A stretch of DNA of 64,000 bases from Anaerococcus marasmi. Its GTDB lineage: Bacteria; Bacillota; Clostridia; Tissierellales; Peptoniphilaceae. Positions within the stretch are counted from its first letter, which is position 1, and every line of letters begins with the position of its first letter. Below are positions 1 to 10,531 of the stretch, piece by piece. Both the position numbers and the translations under genes were made by a program. The stretch spans positions 1,167,501 to 1,231,500 of the forward strand of contig NZ_OLMF01000004.1 of the NCBI RefSeq assembly GCF_900290195.1, given 5' to 3'. The notes below the pieces were generated by a model. That model had not been told where the DNA came from. It did no database searches and was given only the letters and a program-made list of their open reading frames with translations.

Positions 1-263
1 TGGGGATATAGGGCGTAGTTTTGGAAAACCATGCCTATATCACGGTCTTTGGGGTGTTTATTTATTACACTTTCCCCATCGAACTTGATATCTCCCTTAG
101 TTGGGTCAAGGATTCCTGCTATTATGTTTAGTATAGTAGACTTACCGCAGCCAGAAGGCCCTAGAAGAGTAACCAAGGCTCCATCTTCTATATCTAAGTT
201 GATAGACTTTAAGGCCTCATAACCATTTTCATAAACTTTGTTCAGATTTTCAATATTAATCAT
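1..263 (-). CDS. ABC transporter ATP-binding protein, MalK/PotA-like (N-terminal part)
   Basis: Only the first 87 codons are in the window. The reading frame starts at ATG 263 behind AGAGGTATT and runs off the left edge. Walker A is GPSGCGKST at residues 35-43, and the Q-loop region reads GMVFQNYALYP, which is typical of CUT1 sugar, polyamine or similar importer ATPases. It would couple ATP hydrolysis to import at the inner face of the membrane. The substrate cannot be told because the permease and binding-protein genes are outside the window. It follows a small membrane protein gene by 16 nt on the same strand and is probably co-transcribed with it. Confidence 0.9.
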   Translation of the reverse strand, partial: MINIENLNKVYENGYEALKSINLDIEDGALVTLLGPSGCGKSTILNIIAGILDPTKGDIKFDGESVINKHPKDRDIGMVFQNYALYP

Positions 264-279
264 AATACCTCTTTAATAA

Positions 280-603
280 TTATTCTAAGGGAAAGGTCAA
301 CAAGATTACTAGCATAGCAAGCATTAGGCCTATTCCTATTAGAGTGAACCGGTCTTCTTGTTTCTTTAGGGCCAGAATTACCAAGGCTATTGATAAGAAA
401 AATAGGAATAGATAAATCTGTATAAAAATCCCCTCATCAAATTTTTTGTAAACTAACATCATTATTACTACAGCCGCAAGCAAAAGTATTACCGAAATAA
501 TGATTTTGCTCTTCTTATTTTCCATAATCGAATTAAGAAAACTTATAGCAGCAACTACCATAAGCAAGGGCCATAATAAATAATCGAAAAATAAATTTAT
601 CAT
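280..603 (-). CDS. Small hydrophobic membrane protein, unknown function
   Basis: A 107-residue protein with four predicted membrane segments (about residues 5-22, 33-50, 57-75 and 85-104) joined by short charged loops; one loop is basic (ENKKSK) and another holds KKQEDR. I recognise no domain. The start has AGAGGTATT upstream, almost identical to that of the following ABC ATPase gene, 16 nt downstream. It may be an accessory membrane protein of that transporter, but this rests on position only. Confidence 0.7.
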   Translation of the reverse strand: MINLFFDYLLWPLLMVVAAISFLNSIMENKKSKIIISVILLLAAVVIMMLVYKKFDEGIFIQIYLFLFFLSIALVILALKKQEDRFTLIGIGLMLAMLVILLTFPLE

Positions 604-689
604 AATACCTCTGTATATAATTATATCATATCTGAATTTATATTTAATAGTATTTACCCTAATTAAACTTGATAATTTGAAATTTTACA

Positions 690-729
690 AAAAAATACCA
701 AGAATAAGGCTTAGCCCATGCTTGGTATT
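690..729 (-). terminator. Rho-independent terminator of the exopolysaccharide cluster
   Basis: The arms AATACCAAG (694-702) and CTTGGTATT (721-729) pair. On the minus strand they are followed by a T-run (690-694). It lies 8 nt beyond the lipoprotein stop and closes the leftward cluster that begins near 4674. Confidence 0.8.
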
Positions 730-736
730 ATGATTA

Positions 737-1159
737 TTATTCTACTGGCTTTAACAAGTCAGACTTGATGTAGCCTGCTTGGCCATTTACTGATACTCTT
801 GACCAGCCGTCTTTTTCTAATAGTACTAGGATCTCATCTCCTGGGTGAGCTTCCCCTACTATCTCAGAATCTGTCGTTGGATCAAGTCTTATATTTACAA
901 TATCTTCTACTTTGTAATCTACTCCAGCCATCACATCAGAACCTTCATTTTCTGTTTCTTCTTCTGGAGTCTCAACCATTTCATTTTCTTCAGTATTTTC
1001 TTCTTCAATATTTTCTTCTTTGTTTGTATCTTCAGCCTTTTCTGTAACTTGGCTTTCTTCACTTGCCTCTGGATGACGCTTAGATTCGTAAGTGTCATTA
1101 GCACAAGAAGCCAAACCAAGGCTTAGGGCTAATATCATCAATACTTTAATCTTTTTCAT
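737..1159 (-). CDS. SH3b-domain lipoprotein
   Basis: A 140-residue lipoprotein. The signal peptide ends in the lipobox LASC, so Cys19 is the predicted lipidated residue. Residues 24-75 are a Glu-rich, low-complexity linker. Residues 81-140 form a bacterial SH3 fold with the usual VNIRLDPTTDSEIVG and GYIKSDLL segments; such domains bind cell-wall peptides or glycans. Its ATG overlaps the stop of the upstream BY-kinase-like gene by one base, so the two are translationally coupled. As the last gene of a polysaccharide cluster it may anchor the export complex to the wall, which is inference. Confidence 0.85.
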   Translation of the reverse strand: MKKIKVLMILALSLGLASCANDTYESKRHPEASEESQVTEKAEDTNKEENIEEENTEENEMVETPEEETENEGSDVMAGVDYKVEDIVNIRLDPTTDSEIVGEAHPGDEILVLLEKDGWSRVSVNGQAGYIKSDLLKPVE

Positions 1160-1818
1160 TAATCTTCTCCAAACATTTCTCTAACTTCAGTTTCGCTGTA
1201 GATGTAGTTGGTTAGAACTATACCTAGGATTTCTGCATTTACATTTTCAAGTTGTTTTATAGATTCCTTGTATAGGTCATTGTCCTTGTTGGCAAAAGTC
1301 GTAAATACCAAAACCTTATCGCATAGGGCTAGAAACATATTAGCTTCTGGTATATCCTTGTTTGCGGTTGTATTTACAAAGATATAATCGAAAGAATCTC
1401 TAAGGCTTTCTATGAAGTTTTTGATATCCGTTGGTTCTAGGAACTCATCAGCATAATCAGAGACCTTTCCTGAATACATTAGGTAGATATTGTCGAACTT
1501 TTCATCGAATTTGATAAGGTCGTCTTTTGAATAATCTCCAAGGACTCCATCTATAAAGCCCCTTTCCTCAAACTTATCAGTCAAATCTTCAAGGGCAGGC
1601 TCTCTTAGGTTGGCATCTATTATTAGGATTCTATCTCCTTCTTCAGCTAGATGCTTGGCCATAATATAAACATTCAATACCTGATCAGTATGATTTGTTG
1701 TAGATGTAAATCCTATAAGCTTATCGCTAGATCCCAGCGTTTTTACTAGCTTATCTTCAAGGTCATAAAAGGCTTGAAGAGCTATTTCCTTTTTCTCTTC
1801 GTCTTTTTTCCTAAACAT
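1159..1818 (-). CDS. CpsD/BY-kinase-like protein with degenerate nucleotide-binding motifs
   Basis: A 219-residue P-loop-fold protein of the CpsD/CapB type. The Walker A' segment is kept (ILIIDANLREP, residues 64-74). The Walker A loop, normally GEGKS/T, reads TSTTNHTDQ (38-46) and lacks both Gly and Lys. Walker B, normally DTPP, reads FVNTTA (147-152), with Asn in place of Asp. There is no C-terminal Tyr cluster. ATP binding and kinase activity are therefore doubtful, and a structural or regulatory partner role for the adjacent Wzz-like protein is more likely. Its start overlaps the end of the Wzz-like gene by 8 nt. Confidence 0.8.
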   Translation of the reverse strand: MFRKKDEEKKEIALQAFYDLEDKLVKTLGSSDKLIGFTSTTNHTDQVLNVYIMAKHLAEEGDRILIIDANLREPALEDLTDKFEERGFIDGVLGDYSKDDLIKFDEKFDNIYLMYSGKVSDYADEFLEPTDIKNFIESLRDSFDYIFVNTTANKDIPEANMFLALCDKVLVFTTFANKDNDLYKESIKQLENVNAEILGIVLTNYIYSETEVREMFGED

Positions 1819-2749
1819 CTAATTCTCCTTTGCTGTATGGGGCAAGCTTACCAATTATTGGATAGTCCTTCTTTGTAGTATCTTTATTGGATCTGTTTTG
1901 TCTATTGATTCCGTAAAGGATCTCATCTTGGTCTATTATTGTAGTCTCGCCGAAGTCTTCTTCTTCAAAGTCTACTGGATCAATTTTTTGTGTACCTGTA
2001 AAGTCCCTATCATCAGCCTTGTCGTCATCATTGTCATTATAGGCATAGGATGAATAGTCTTCTTCCTTCTTAAAACTTACTCTTCCATCCTTTACTTCTC
2101 TTTTGGAATCAGAAGTGATTTTCCCATAATCATCTTCATAAGTCTCGTACTCTTCGAGTTCTTCTTCATTAGCTTCTGCCTTTTGTGCCTTAGCTAATAA
2201 GACCTTGTTATTAAAGGAGTTTACCCTAATCATTCCAATAAGAGTCGCTATGATGAATACTCCAAGTCCTACAATAGATGCGTAAGTTTTACCATTGTTT
2301 ACCCTACCTGCAGATTGGTAGGAGTATTCCATAACTTGGGCATCTGTTCCGTAAATATTTCCTATAACTCTTACTGCAAGGTCTGCGTATTCATCTGCTA
2401 TGTCTTCTGCCCTAAGCTTATTTGTATCTGTTACTACAATATCTACTACAGATGAGCCTTCTATAGGCTCTATTCTAAGTTTTGCATCAAGCATTCCCAA
2501 AGACATATCGATCCCTAGATTGTCTAGTACTGTCTTTTTAATCTTGTTTGAGTTAATAGTAGCTGCGTAGGTACTTGCATCTCCTGCATCCTCATTTACA
2601 TTTTCAATTCCTGTAGTTATAATCTTACTTTTTGCCCTATATTCATTAAAACCTGAATAACTTAGGGCGAAGTAGAAGATAACTGCTGCTAGAATTCCTG
2701 CGATTAGTCCTGCTGGAATTGCACTAAATAGCGATCTTTTTTCTTTCAT
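1811..2749 (-). CDS. Wzz/CapA-like polysaccharide chain-length or co-polymerase membrane protein
   Basis: A 312-residue protein starting at ATG 2749, where GGAGG lies 5 nt upstream; the longer frame would begin inside the glycosyltransferase gene. There is one membrane segment near residues 10-30 (AGLIAGILAAVIFYFALSY) and a second near 160-180. Between them lies an outer domain typical of Wzz/CapA proteins, with 'SKIITTGIENVNEDAGDAST' matching the region where many family members carry a substrate-like loop. The cytoplasmic tail is about 130 residues and very acidic. Such proteins set glycan length with a BY-kinase partner; here the partner encoded next is degenerate. Confidence 0.8.
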   Translation of the reverse strand: MKEKRSLFSAIPAGLIAGILAAVIFYFALSYSGFNEYRAKSKIITTGIENVNEDAGDASTYAATINSNKIKKTVLDNLGIDMSLGMLDAKLRIEPIEGSSVVDIVVTDTNKLRAEDIADEYADLAVRVIGNIYGTDAQVMEYSYQSAGRVNNGKTYASIVGLGVFIIATLIGMIRVNSFNNKVLLAKAQKAEANEEELEEYETYEDDYGKITSDSKREVKDGRVSFKKEEDYSSYAYNDNDDDKADDRDFTGTQKIDPVDFEEEDFGETTIIDQDEILYGINRQNRSNKDTTKKDYPIIGKLAPYSKGELDV

Positions 2750-2750
2750 T

Positions 2751-3530
2751 TTAACCTCCAAAATCCTTAGCGCCTTCAATCATCAACTGTCTTGCTTTTC
2801 TTATGCCTAATTCTCCTACCTTATCAGGATACTTTCTAACAAAATATTCTATATAAAACCTATACATCTTAGGAAAAAGTGCCCTGGAAAGTTTTCCCTT
2901 ATCATAGAAGAACTTCTCGTCAAAACCTGTAAACCAAGTCGAATCATCATTGTAGATTTTCGCTATAAGCTTAGTAGAAGTCCTCACTCTTAACTTATTT
3001 CTAATGCAATCTGCGATAAAGATCGAATCTTCACCCGCACCGTTTCCAGTTCCTGCTCCAAAATATGTGGACAATAATATATTTTTCTCAAGGATCTTCT
3101 CTCGCTTAAAAGCGAAATGAACTGATCCATATCTTAAAGCATTGTAGATCTTTAGGTCTTTTTCTTCCTTTACCTTGATAGTCTCAGCCCCATCCTTATA
3201 AATAATGGTCTTCATTACAAAAAAGTCCACATCAGGATGTTCGATAAAGGCTTCCTTGATTTTTCTTTCGTAATCATCTTCTAAGACTTCATCGTCATCA
3301 CAAAATAGGACGACATCTGCCCTAGAATTTAAAATAGCGAGGTTTCTCGACCTACCAAGTCCCCTCGTATCAGTCGATATCATCCTTACCTTAAAACCGT
3401 CTTCCTCGATTTCTTCGTAGGAATTATGGTCTGTTTGATTGATAATCAGGCAATCCGTACTTAAGTTAAATCTCTTATAAAAACTAATGTCATCTACATT
3501 CATAGCAGAAATCAAAACTTCTATACTCAT
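2751..3530 (-). CDS. Family 2 glycosyltransferase
   Basis: A 259-residue protein starting at ATG 3530 behind GAGGTAAT; the longer frame overlaps the upstream gene. It has a GT-A fold with an N-terminal nucleotide-sugar domain. The segment GLGRSRNLAI precedes the metal-binding motif DDDEV (about residues 78-82). No membrane segment is apparent, so it is probably a cytoplasmic or peripheral enzyme that adds one sugar in repeat-unit assembly. The Wzz-like start follows its stop directly and uses its last codons as a ribosome binding site. Donor and acceptor sugars cannot be read from sequence. Confidence 0.85.
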   Translation of the reverse strand: MSIEVLISAMNVDDISFYKRFNLSTDCLIINQTDHNSYEEIEEDGFKVRMISTDTRGLGRSRNLAILNSRADVVLFCDDDEVLEDDYERKIKEAFIEHPDVDFFVMKTIIYKDGAETIKVKEEKDLKIYNALRYGSVHFAFKREKILEKNILLSTYFGAGTGNGAGEDSIFIADCIRNKLRVRTSTKLIAKIYNDDSTWFTGFDEKFFYDKGKLSRALFPKMYRFYIEYFVRKYPDKVGELGIRKARQLMIEGAKDFGG

Positions 3531-3531
3531 A

Positions 3532-4674
3532 TTACCTCGTACTTTCTGCCTTTTCCCAAGTTGCCGCACTCTTACCTGTAAGCTCATTTTTGGCTCCGAG
3601 TATTTGGGCAAGCATCATCATGGAATAATATCTTGGAAAATAGACGATCTTACTTTTCGCCTTGCTTACTTGACCCAAAATGGCAAGAATTATAAAGACT
3701 ACTTGGCCTAGAAGGATTAGCTTGTAGATAAATCCTTGTCTAATAAGAAATATATTACTTATAAATAATACTATATGAAAGAAAGCCTGCAAGAATCTTA
3801 AGGTCTTATGGTTAAAGTGAAAGAAGGAAAACCAACCGTATTTGAAAATATTTAACCTTCTAAGATTGGTCCTAATATTTGTAAGAATCCTTCTTTGCAT
3901 CCTGACCTTTCTCTTAAACTCATCACTTGTAGTAGATCCTGCCTTCTCAAAAGCTAGGGCATCCTCGTTATAAAGGGCCCTCTTACCATTAAGAGCTGCG
4001 TGAAGGGGCATCTCGTAATCGTGAGAGCTTACTAGGTCATAGTTCCTATAGTCCTTCTTCCTACAAGCATAAATCGCACCATTTCCTGCAGCTATTGTTT
4101 TAATATTTGACTCGATTTTTCTCATAGTAAGTTCCATATTCCAGTAGGTATTCTCCGCTACAACCGAAGCTGTCTCATCTTCCTTGTAGATAAGAGACCC
4201 GCAGACATATTCTATATCGTCTGAAGTAAAATAGGAAACAAGCTCACTTATGGCATCTTCCTTAAAGATCGAATTTGCATCAGAGAATACTAAAATCTCT
4301 CCCTTGGCTACCTCTACCGCCTCGTCTTGGGCGTTGGTCTTGCCCAAATGATTTCTTACAGTATTTACTCTAATATCAAAGTCCGGATGACTTTTTATAA
4401 AATTTTCACTAAGCTCCACAGTCTTGTCATTTGAAGCGTCATTTGCAATTATAACTTCAAAGTCTGGATAGTCAGTCCTTATAATATTGTTAAGCTTCTT
4501 CTCTATGACTTTCTCCTCATTATAAGCTGATATGATAACCGAAACTTTGGGCTTGTATGTGTAATCTTTTATGTTTTTTCTTTTTATAATTTTATCTAAT
4601 AATAAAAGTGTCAATGGGTAGCCTATCATGGGATAAAATATCGCAAAGGCCGACACCCAAAATATTATCTTCAT
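3532..4674 (-). CDS. Membrane-bound family 2 glycosyltransferase (exopolysaccharide synthase-like)
   Basis: A 380-residue protein starting at ATG 4674 behind AAGGAG. An N-terminal membrane anchor (about 5-25) is followed by a GT-A domain: VSVIISAYNEE, then NDASND (donor site), then FSDANS (about 130-135, the DxD equivalent). An acceptor region with SHDYEMP and an RRILTN segment matches the Q/RxxRW position. Two or three C-terminal membrane helices (about 300-355) follow. The layout is that of processive or lipid-linked sugar transferases such as IcaA-like enzymes. It is the first gene of a five-gene leftward cluster. The polymer made is unknown. Confidence 0.85.
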   Translation of the reverse strand: MKIIFWVSAFAIFYPMIGYPLTLLLLDKIIKRKNIKDYTYKPKVSVIISAYNEEKVIEKKLNNIIRTDYPDFEVIIANDASNDKTVELSENFIKSHPDFDIRVNTVRNHLGKTNAQDEAVEVAKGEILVFSDANSIFKEDAISELVSYFTSDDIEYVCGSLIYKEDETASVVAENTYWNMELTMRKIESNIKTIAAGNGAIYACRKKDYRNYDLVSSHDYEMPLHAALNGKRALYNEDALAFEKAGSTTSDEFKRKVRMQRRILTNIRTNLRRLNIFKYGWFSFFHFNHKTLRFLQAFFHIVLFISNIFLIRQGFIYKLILLGQVVFIILAILGQVSKAKSKIVYFPRYYSMMMLAQILGAKNELTGKSAATWEKAESTR

Positions 4675-4810
4675 AAGCACTCTCCTTAGCTTATTATATA
4701 ACATTCATTATACTGTAAGCAAATTAAGATTGCTCTTTTTCAAGCTTTTTTTGTAAGAACTTGTAAAATTTTTCTCTAGGGATAAACTAATAAATAAGAA
4801 AGGATACATA

Positions 4811-5989
4811 ATGACAATAGAATTAGACATAATACAGACTCTAGGCATCGGGATGATTGCCTATATTATGGGGGTCTTAATCAAAAACAAATTTGAATTT
4901 TTTAAGAAATTTTTCATTCCATCTCCTGTAATAGGAGGTCTTATTATTAGCCTTGTGATATTTATAATCAAGGAAAGGGCCAAGATCGATTTTAAATTCG
5001 ACGGAACCCTCCAAGACTTCTTTATGAATATATTTTTTGCATCCATAGGACTTGCTGCATCCTTTAAGAGTTTGAAAAAGGCGGGAGTGATTGGTCTTAA
5101 GCTTGCAATCGTAATAATCCTCCTCCTACCTTTACAAAATATGATCTCTGTAGGAATTTCCATAATCCTTGGCATCAATCCCCTCCACGGTGTGGCTATG
5201 GGATCTACTTCAATGACTGGAGGAATAGGATCTGCCATATCTTTCGGCAAAATCATGGAAGCTAAGGGAGCAGTAGGAAACACCTCCATAGGAGTGGCAG
5301 CGGCGACCTTCGGACTTTTGGTTGGAAGCCTGGTAGGAGGACCTGTCGCAAAAAGACTCATCAAGACCCACTCGCTTAGATCAAAAGGCGCCTTGTACGA
5401 ATCAAAAGATAACAATATTAGAAGAATAATAAATCAATCTTCCTTGATGAAGGCTATAGTACTGGTAAGTCTTTCAGCCTTCTTGGGAACTTTCATTAAC
5501 AAGATCCTTGCCCTAACTTCCCTAAGCTTTCCCTACTATGTAGGCTGCCAATTCGGAGGTCTTATCGTAAGAAATATCTACGACCTACTAAGAAAAGACG
5601 TGGACCTTACTAATGTAAACATAGTAGGAAATATTTCCCTCAACCTCTTCCTATCCCTTGCCCTAATCAATCTGAACATTTCGGCAATAATAGGCCTTGC
5701 AGGACCTATGTTTGTAATTTTAGTAGCCCAAGCGATTTTTATAGGAATCTATACAAGTCTTGTGACTTACAGATTTTGTGGCAAAGACTACGATGCTGCA
5801 GTAATGGCAGCAGGCCATTGCGGGGTAGGACTTGGACAAACACCAAACGCCATGGCAAATATGGAAGCAGTTATAGAAGAAAAGGGACCTGCAGATATAG
5901 CAATGTTCATATTTCCCATAGTCCTAGCAGTAGCAGTAAATCTCTTCAATCCCTTAGTTATTACATTTTTTATAGATTTATTGGCATAG
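4811..5989 (+). CDS. gltS: Sodium/glutamate symporter
   Basis: A 392-residue, roughly 10- to 12-helix transporter. GltS-family features are MGSTSMTGGIGSAISFG (about 137-153) and its inverted-repeat counterpart AAGHCGVGLGQTPNAMA (about 336-352), the two substrate and Na+ re-entrant regions of the twofold pseudo-symmetric fold. It imports L-glutamate with Na+, and glutamate is a likely fermentation substrate for this type of organism. The ATG is preceded by AAAGGATACATA. It is a single rightward gene between two leftward clusters and ends just before a large palindrome. Confidence 0.92.
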   Translation: MTIELDIIQTLGIGMIAYIMGVLIKNKFEFFKKFFIPSPVIGGLIISLVIFIIKERAKIDFKFDGTLQDFFMNIFFASIGLAASFKSLKKAGVIGLKLAIVIILLLPLQNMISVGISIILGINPLHGVAMGSTSMTGGIGSAISFGKIMEAKGAVGNTSIGVAAATFGLLVGSLVGGPVAKRLIKTHSLRSKGALYESKDNNIRRIINQSSLMKAIVLVSLSAFLGTFINKILALTSLSFPYYVGCQFGGLIVRNIYDLLRKDVDLTNVNIVGNISLNLFLSLALINLNISAIIGLAGPMFVILVAQAIFIGIYTSLVTYRFCGKDYDAAVMAAGHCGVGLGQTPNAMANMEAVIEEKGPADIAMFIFPIVLAVAVNLFNPLVITFFIDLLA

Positions 5990-5992
5990 GAA

Positions 5993-6187
5993 GGGGCTGT
6001 TGCAAAACTATGAATAATCATCGTACCATCGTTAGAAGGTTCTCTTAGGAAATTTTACCTCTCCTAGCCGGTAGGCTAATTGGCACCTGCCGGCTGGTGG
6101 AGGCGATTAGCCCGTCGGCTTATTGAGACTTTCCGTGGAGGTTCTTCTAACGATAATGGTACGATTTATTCATTCTGCAACAGCCCC
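5993..6187. repeat. 195-bp near-perfect palindromic element, bidirectional terminator
   Basis: The ends are GGGGCTGTTGCA and its complement TGCAACAGCCCC. The arms continue for about 45 bp (both contain ATCGTACCAT and CGTTAGAAG), and inner arms (TAGCCGGTAGGCTAAT versus its near-complement at 6108-6125) carry the pairing to a GC-rich core. The whole element folds into one long hairpin. It sits between the convergent stops of gltS and dexB, so it can terminate both. Length and core composition suggest a MITE-like origin. A shorter relative lies at 25882-25962. Confidence 0.8.
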
Positions 6188-6194
6188 CTTTTGT

Positions 6195-7862
<1,668 letters not shown>

Positions 7863-7898
7863 TCATTTTAGTCTTTTTCTAATATCTAACAAATATTT

Positions 7899-9032
7899 TT
7901 AACTAATGGTCTTTTCTGTATCTATATCGAAGAAATGTCCCTTGGCTACATTTAGGCTAAGCTTCACACGCTCTCCTGGGTTTCTGTACTCCATTGCCCC
8001 AACTCTTGAAGCAAACTCGTTATTTCCTTGTTTTGTATAAAGAATTGTTTCATTTCCAAGTAGCTCTGACATTACTACTTCCGCATCAATAGTTGAACTT
8101 GGGTAGGTCTCTCTTGCTATTTCGCTGCTTGATATATCTTCTGGTCTTATACCGAAAATAGCTTTCTTGCCAATATAACCCTTCTTTTCTAGGGTCTTTC
8201 TGTGTCCTTCTGGTATTTGTATACAAAGGCCATTACTATCAATCATTTCTGATCCAAGAACAGTTACTTCAAAGAAGTTCATTGAAGGACTTCCTATAAA
8301 TTCTGCCACAAATTTGTTGACTGGCTTATTGTAAAGCTCATAAGGAGTTCCTATTTGCTCTATCCTTCCTATGGTACCGGACCCGTCTGGATTTTTCCTT
8401 GAGCTCATTATTACAATCCTATCAGCTAGGGTCATGGCTTCGGTCTGATCGTGGGTTACATATATGGTTGTTGCTCCTATACGGCGATGGATCTTAGAAA
8501 TTTCTGCCCTCATTGAAACTCTAAGCTTAGCATCTAGGTTTGATAGGGGCTCATCCATCAAGAAGACTTTGGCTTCACGCACAATTGCCCTTCCCATTGC
8601 CACACGTTGTCTCTGACCTCCTGAAAGATCCGCTGGCTTACGTTTTAAAAGTTCTGTCAATCCAAGGATTTCTGCAGCTTCCTTGACACGCCTATCAATT
8701 TCATCCTTTTTTAGATTTCTAAGTTTTAGGGCAAAGGCCATATTGTCATAGACAGTCATATGAGGATAGAGGGCGTAGTTTTGAAATACCATGGCGATTT
8801 CACGATCTTTGGCAGATTTTTCATTAACTAGCTCGTCATCAATATAAAGCTCCCCTTCTGTTATATCTTCAAGACCTGCAATCATACGGAGGGTGGTAGA
8901 CTTACCACAACCAGAAGGTCCTACAAAGACAATAAATTCCTTGTCTTTTATGTCTAGATTGAAATCTTCTACTGCATAGTGGGTAGATTTCGGATATTTT
9001 TTGTATATATGATTTAATTTTAAAGTTGTCAT
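7899..9032 (-). CDS. msmK: Multiple-sugar ABC transporter ATP-binding protein
   Basis: A 377-residue CUT1 ATPase. Walker A GPSGCGKST is at 38-46, Q-loop QNYALYP at 84-90, signature LSGGQ at 136-140 and Walker B VFLMDEP at 156-162. The C-terminal TOBE-like regulatory domain (about 240-377) includes FGIRPEDI. It energises the MsmFG permease. In streptococci MsmK also serves other sugar importers and EIIA-dependent control can act on such ATPases; whether that holds here is unknown. It lies between gtfA (14 nt gap) and dexB, so the last two genes are in swapped order relative to the S. mutans operon as I recall it. Confidence 0.94.
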   Translation of the reverse strand: MTTLKLNHIYKKYPKSTHYAVEDFNLDIKDKEFIVFVGPSGCGKSTTLRMIAGLEDITEGELYIDDELVNEKSAKDREIAMVFQNYALYPHMTVYDNMAFALKLRNLKKDEIDRRVKEAAEILGLTELLKRKPADLSGGQRQRVAMGRAIVREAKVFLMDEPLSNLDAKLRVSMRAEISKIHRRIGATTIYVTHDQTEAMTLADRIVIMSSRKNPDGSGTIGRIEQIGTPYELYNKPVNKFVAEFIGSPSMNFFEVTVLGSEMIDSNGLCIQIPEGHRKTLEKKGYIGKKAIFGIRPEDISSSEIARETYPSSTIDAEVVMSELLGNETILYTKQGNNEFASRVGAMEYRNPGERVKLSLNVAKGHFFDIDTEKTIS

Positions 9033-9046
9033 TTGCTAATTCCTAA

Positions 9047-10498
9047 CTATATATTTAAAAATTCTATTTCTTTATCATTTTCAGTAACTTTATAGGTTAG
9101 ATTCTTAAGATCTATTCTTGCTTTAGCTACTGCACTTCCATCTTTATTCTTACGAGTAATTATTATTATGTTTTCTCCCTCATTTTCGACTGAGATCGAA
9201 CCTTCTAGGTCAAAAGCTTCTGACCTATTTCTAAATTTAAAAAGCATTAGAAGGGCTTTCACTATAGGTCTTTCTACTTCCCTAGCTATCTCCTCATTGG
9301 AATAATAATGACGATTTATATTTCGCCCTTCTTTTGTTTCTTCAAGAAGCTTTAAGTCGTTTTTTCCCGCTAGAAATCCCACATAATAAACTTGAGGAAT
9401 TCCAGGAGCAAAAGCTTGGATAAGGCGAGCTATAAAATATTTTTTATCATCATCTCCAAGAGCTGAATAGTAAGTAGTATTGATCTGATATATATCGAGA
9501 TTGTTATATTCTGCTGTTGAATATTTCCTATTAACATTGGCTCCAACCTTATAAAGCTGGTCTGTAGTAAAGGCTATTTCATCATCGGTCATTATATCTT
9601 TTACATCAACCACACCAATACCATCGTGGGTATCTAGGGTAGTGAATTGTTTCATAGGGCTTTTTTCTAACCAATTTTTAAGTCTATCTACCTTTCCAGA
9701 ATAAAGGCTATATAAAGTTAGCATCGGCAAGGCAAAATCATATATAAAATAATCATGACTTGCTATTTTAAACTGTATCTTGTAATGTTCGTGAATTTCA
9801 GGCAGTATTTCTACATTATTTTTAACTGCCATCTCTCTTATCTTATCTAGTAAATCCCATATTTCAGGTTCTACAAAAAAGTCATTTGTATCTAGCTTTT
9901 TGATAGCGTAAGCAAAGGCATCAAGTCTTATGATGTCACAGCCATTTTTAGAAAGATTATCTATATTTTTCTTTATAAAATCCATAGTGACTTCAGTCCT
10001 AACATCTAGGTCAATCTGCTCTTGTCCAAATGTATTCCAAAGATTTTCAACCGATCCATCTTTAAATTTAATTTCTTGCTTGGGAGCCCTGTCTTTTCTT
10101 TTATAGATTAAATCTATATCGGCTTGGCTAGGACGATTTTCTGGCCAGAACTTATCCCAATTTAGGAATAAATCTTTATATTCACTATCTTCATGCTTTT
10201 CCTGATAGTCCTTATAGTATTTTGACTTTCTAGAAATATGATTGATCATAAAATCAAACATAAGATAGTATCTTTCACCTAAGGCCTTAATATCTTTCCA
10301 ATCTCCAAACTCAGGATCTACCTCGTCATAATCGATTGGAGCAAAGCCCCTATCCCCTGTCGATGGAAAAAATGGTAATATATGGACGCCCCCTACGGCA
10401 TCCTTAAAATATTTTTCTAAATTTTCTTTTAAATCTTTTAAATCTTTGCCTAAACTATCTGAATAAGTAATAAGCATAGTTTTGTTTTGAATTCCCAT
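9047..10498 (-). CDS. gtfA: Sucrose phosphorylase
   Basis: A 483-residue GH13_18 enzyme of the usual length. Catalytic residues are visible as RLDAFAYA (nucleophile Asp, about 192), LPEIHEHY (Glu, about 232) and TLDTHDGIG (about 289). It splits cytoplasmic sucrose with phosphate into glucose 1-phosphate and fructose, conserving bond energy. Sucrose arises after Aga removes galactose from raffinose imported by MsmEFG, which explains its position in the operon. RBS is TAGGAGAAA before ATG 10498. Confidence 0.94.
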   Translation of the reverse strand: MGIQNKTMLITYSDSLGKDLKDLKENLEKYFKDAVGGVHILPFFPSTGDRGFAPIDYDEVDPEFGDWKDIKALGERYYLMFDFMINHISRKSKYYKDYQEKHEDSEYKDLFLNWDKFWPENRPSQADIDLIYKRKDRAPKQEIKFKDGSVENLWNTFGQEQIDLDVRTEVTMDFIKKNIDNLSKNGCDIIRLDAFAYAIKKLDTNDFFVEPEIWDLLDKIREMAVKNNVEILPEIHEHYKIQFKIASHDYFIYDFALPMLTLYSLYSGKVDRLKNWLEKSPMKQFTTLDTHDGIGVVDVKDIMTDDEIAFTTDQLYKVGANVNRKYSTAEYNNLDIYQINTTYYSALGDDDKKYFIARLIQAFAPGIPQVYYVGFLAGKNDLKLLEETKEGRNINRHYYSNEEIAREVERPIVKALLMLFKFRNRSEAFDLEGSISVENEGENIIIITRKNKDGSAVAKARIDLKNLTYKVTENDKEIEFLNI

Positions 10499-10531
10499 AA
10501 GTTTCTCCTATTTTCTCATAAGTAGATATGC

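Noticed and set aside
4861-5415. 184-codon frame opposite gltS
   Set aside because: Shadow of a high-confidence membrane transporter gene; no family features and no ribosome binding site.
5993-6187. Complete insertion sequence
   Set aside because: The ends look IS-like (GGGGCTGTTGCA), but the 195 bp between them have no open frame and no clear target duplication was seen. Kept as a palindromic repeat.
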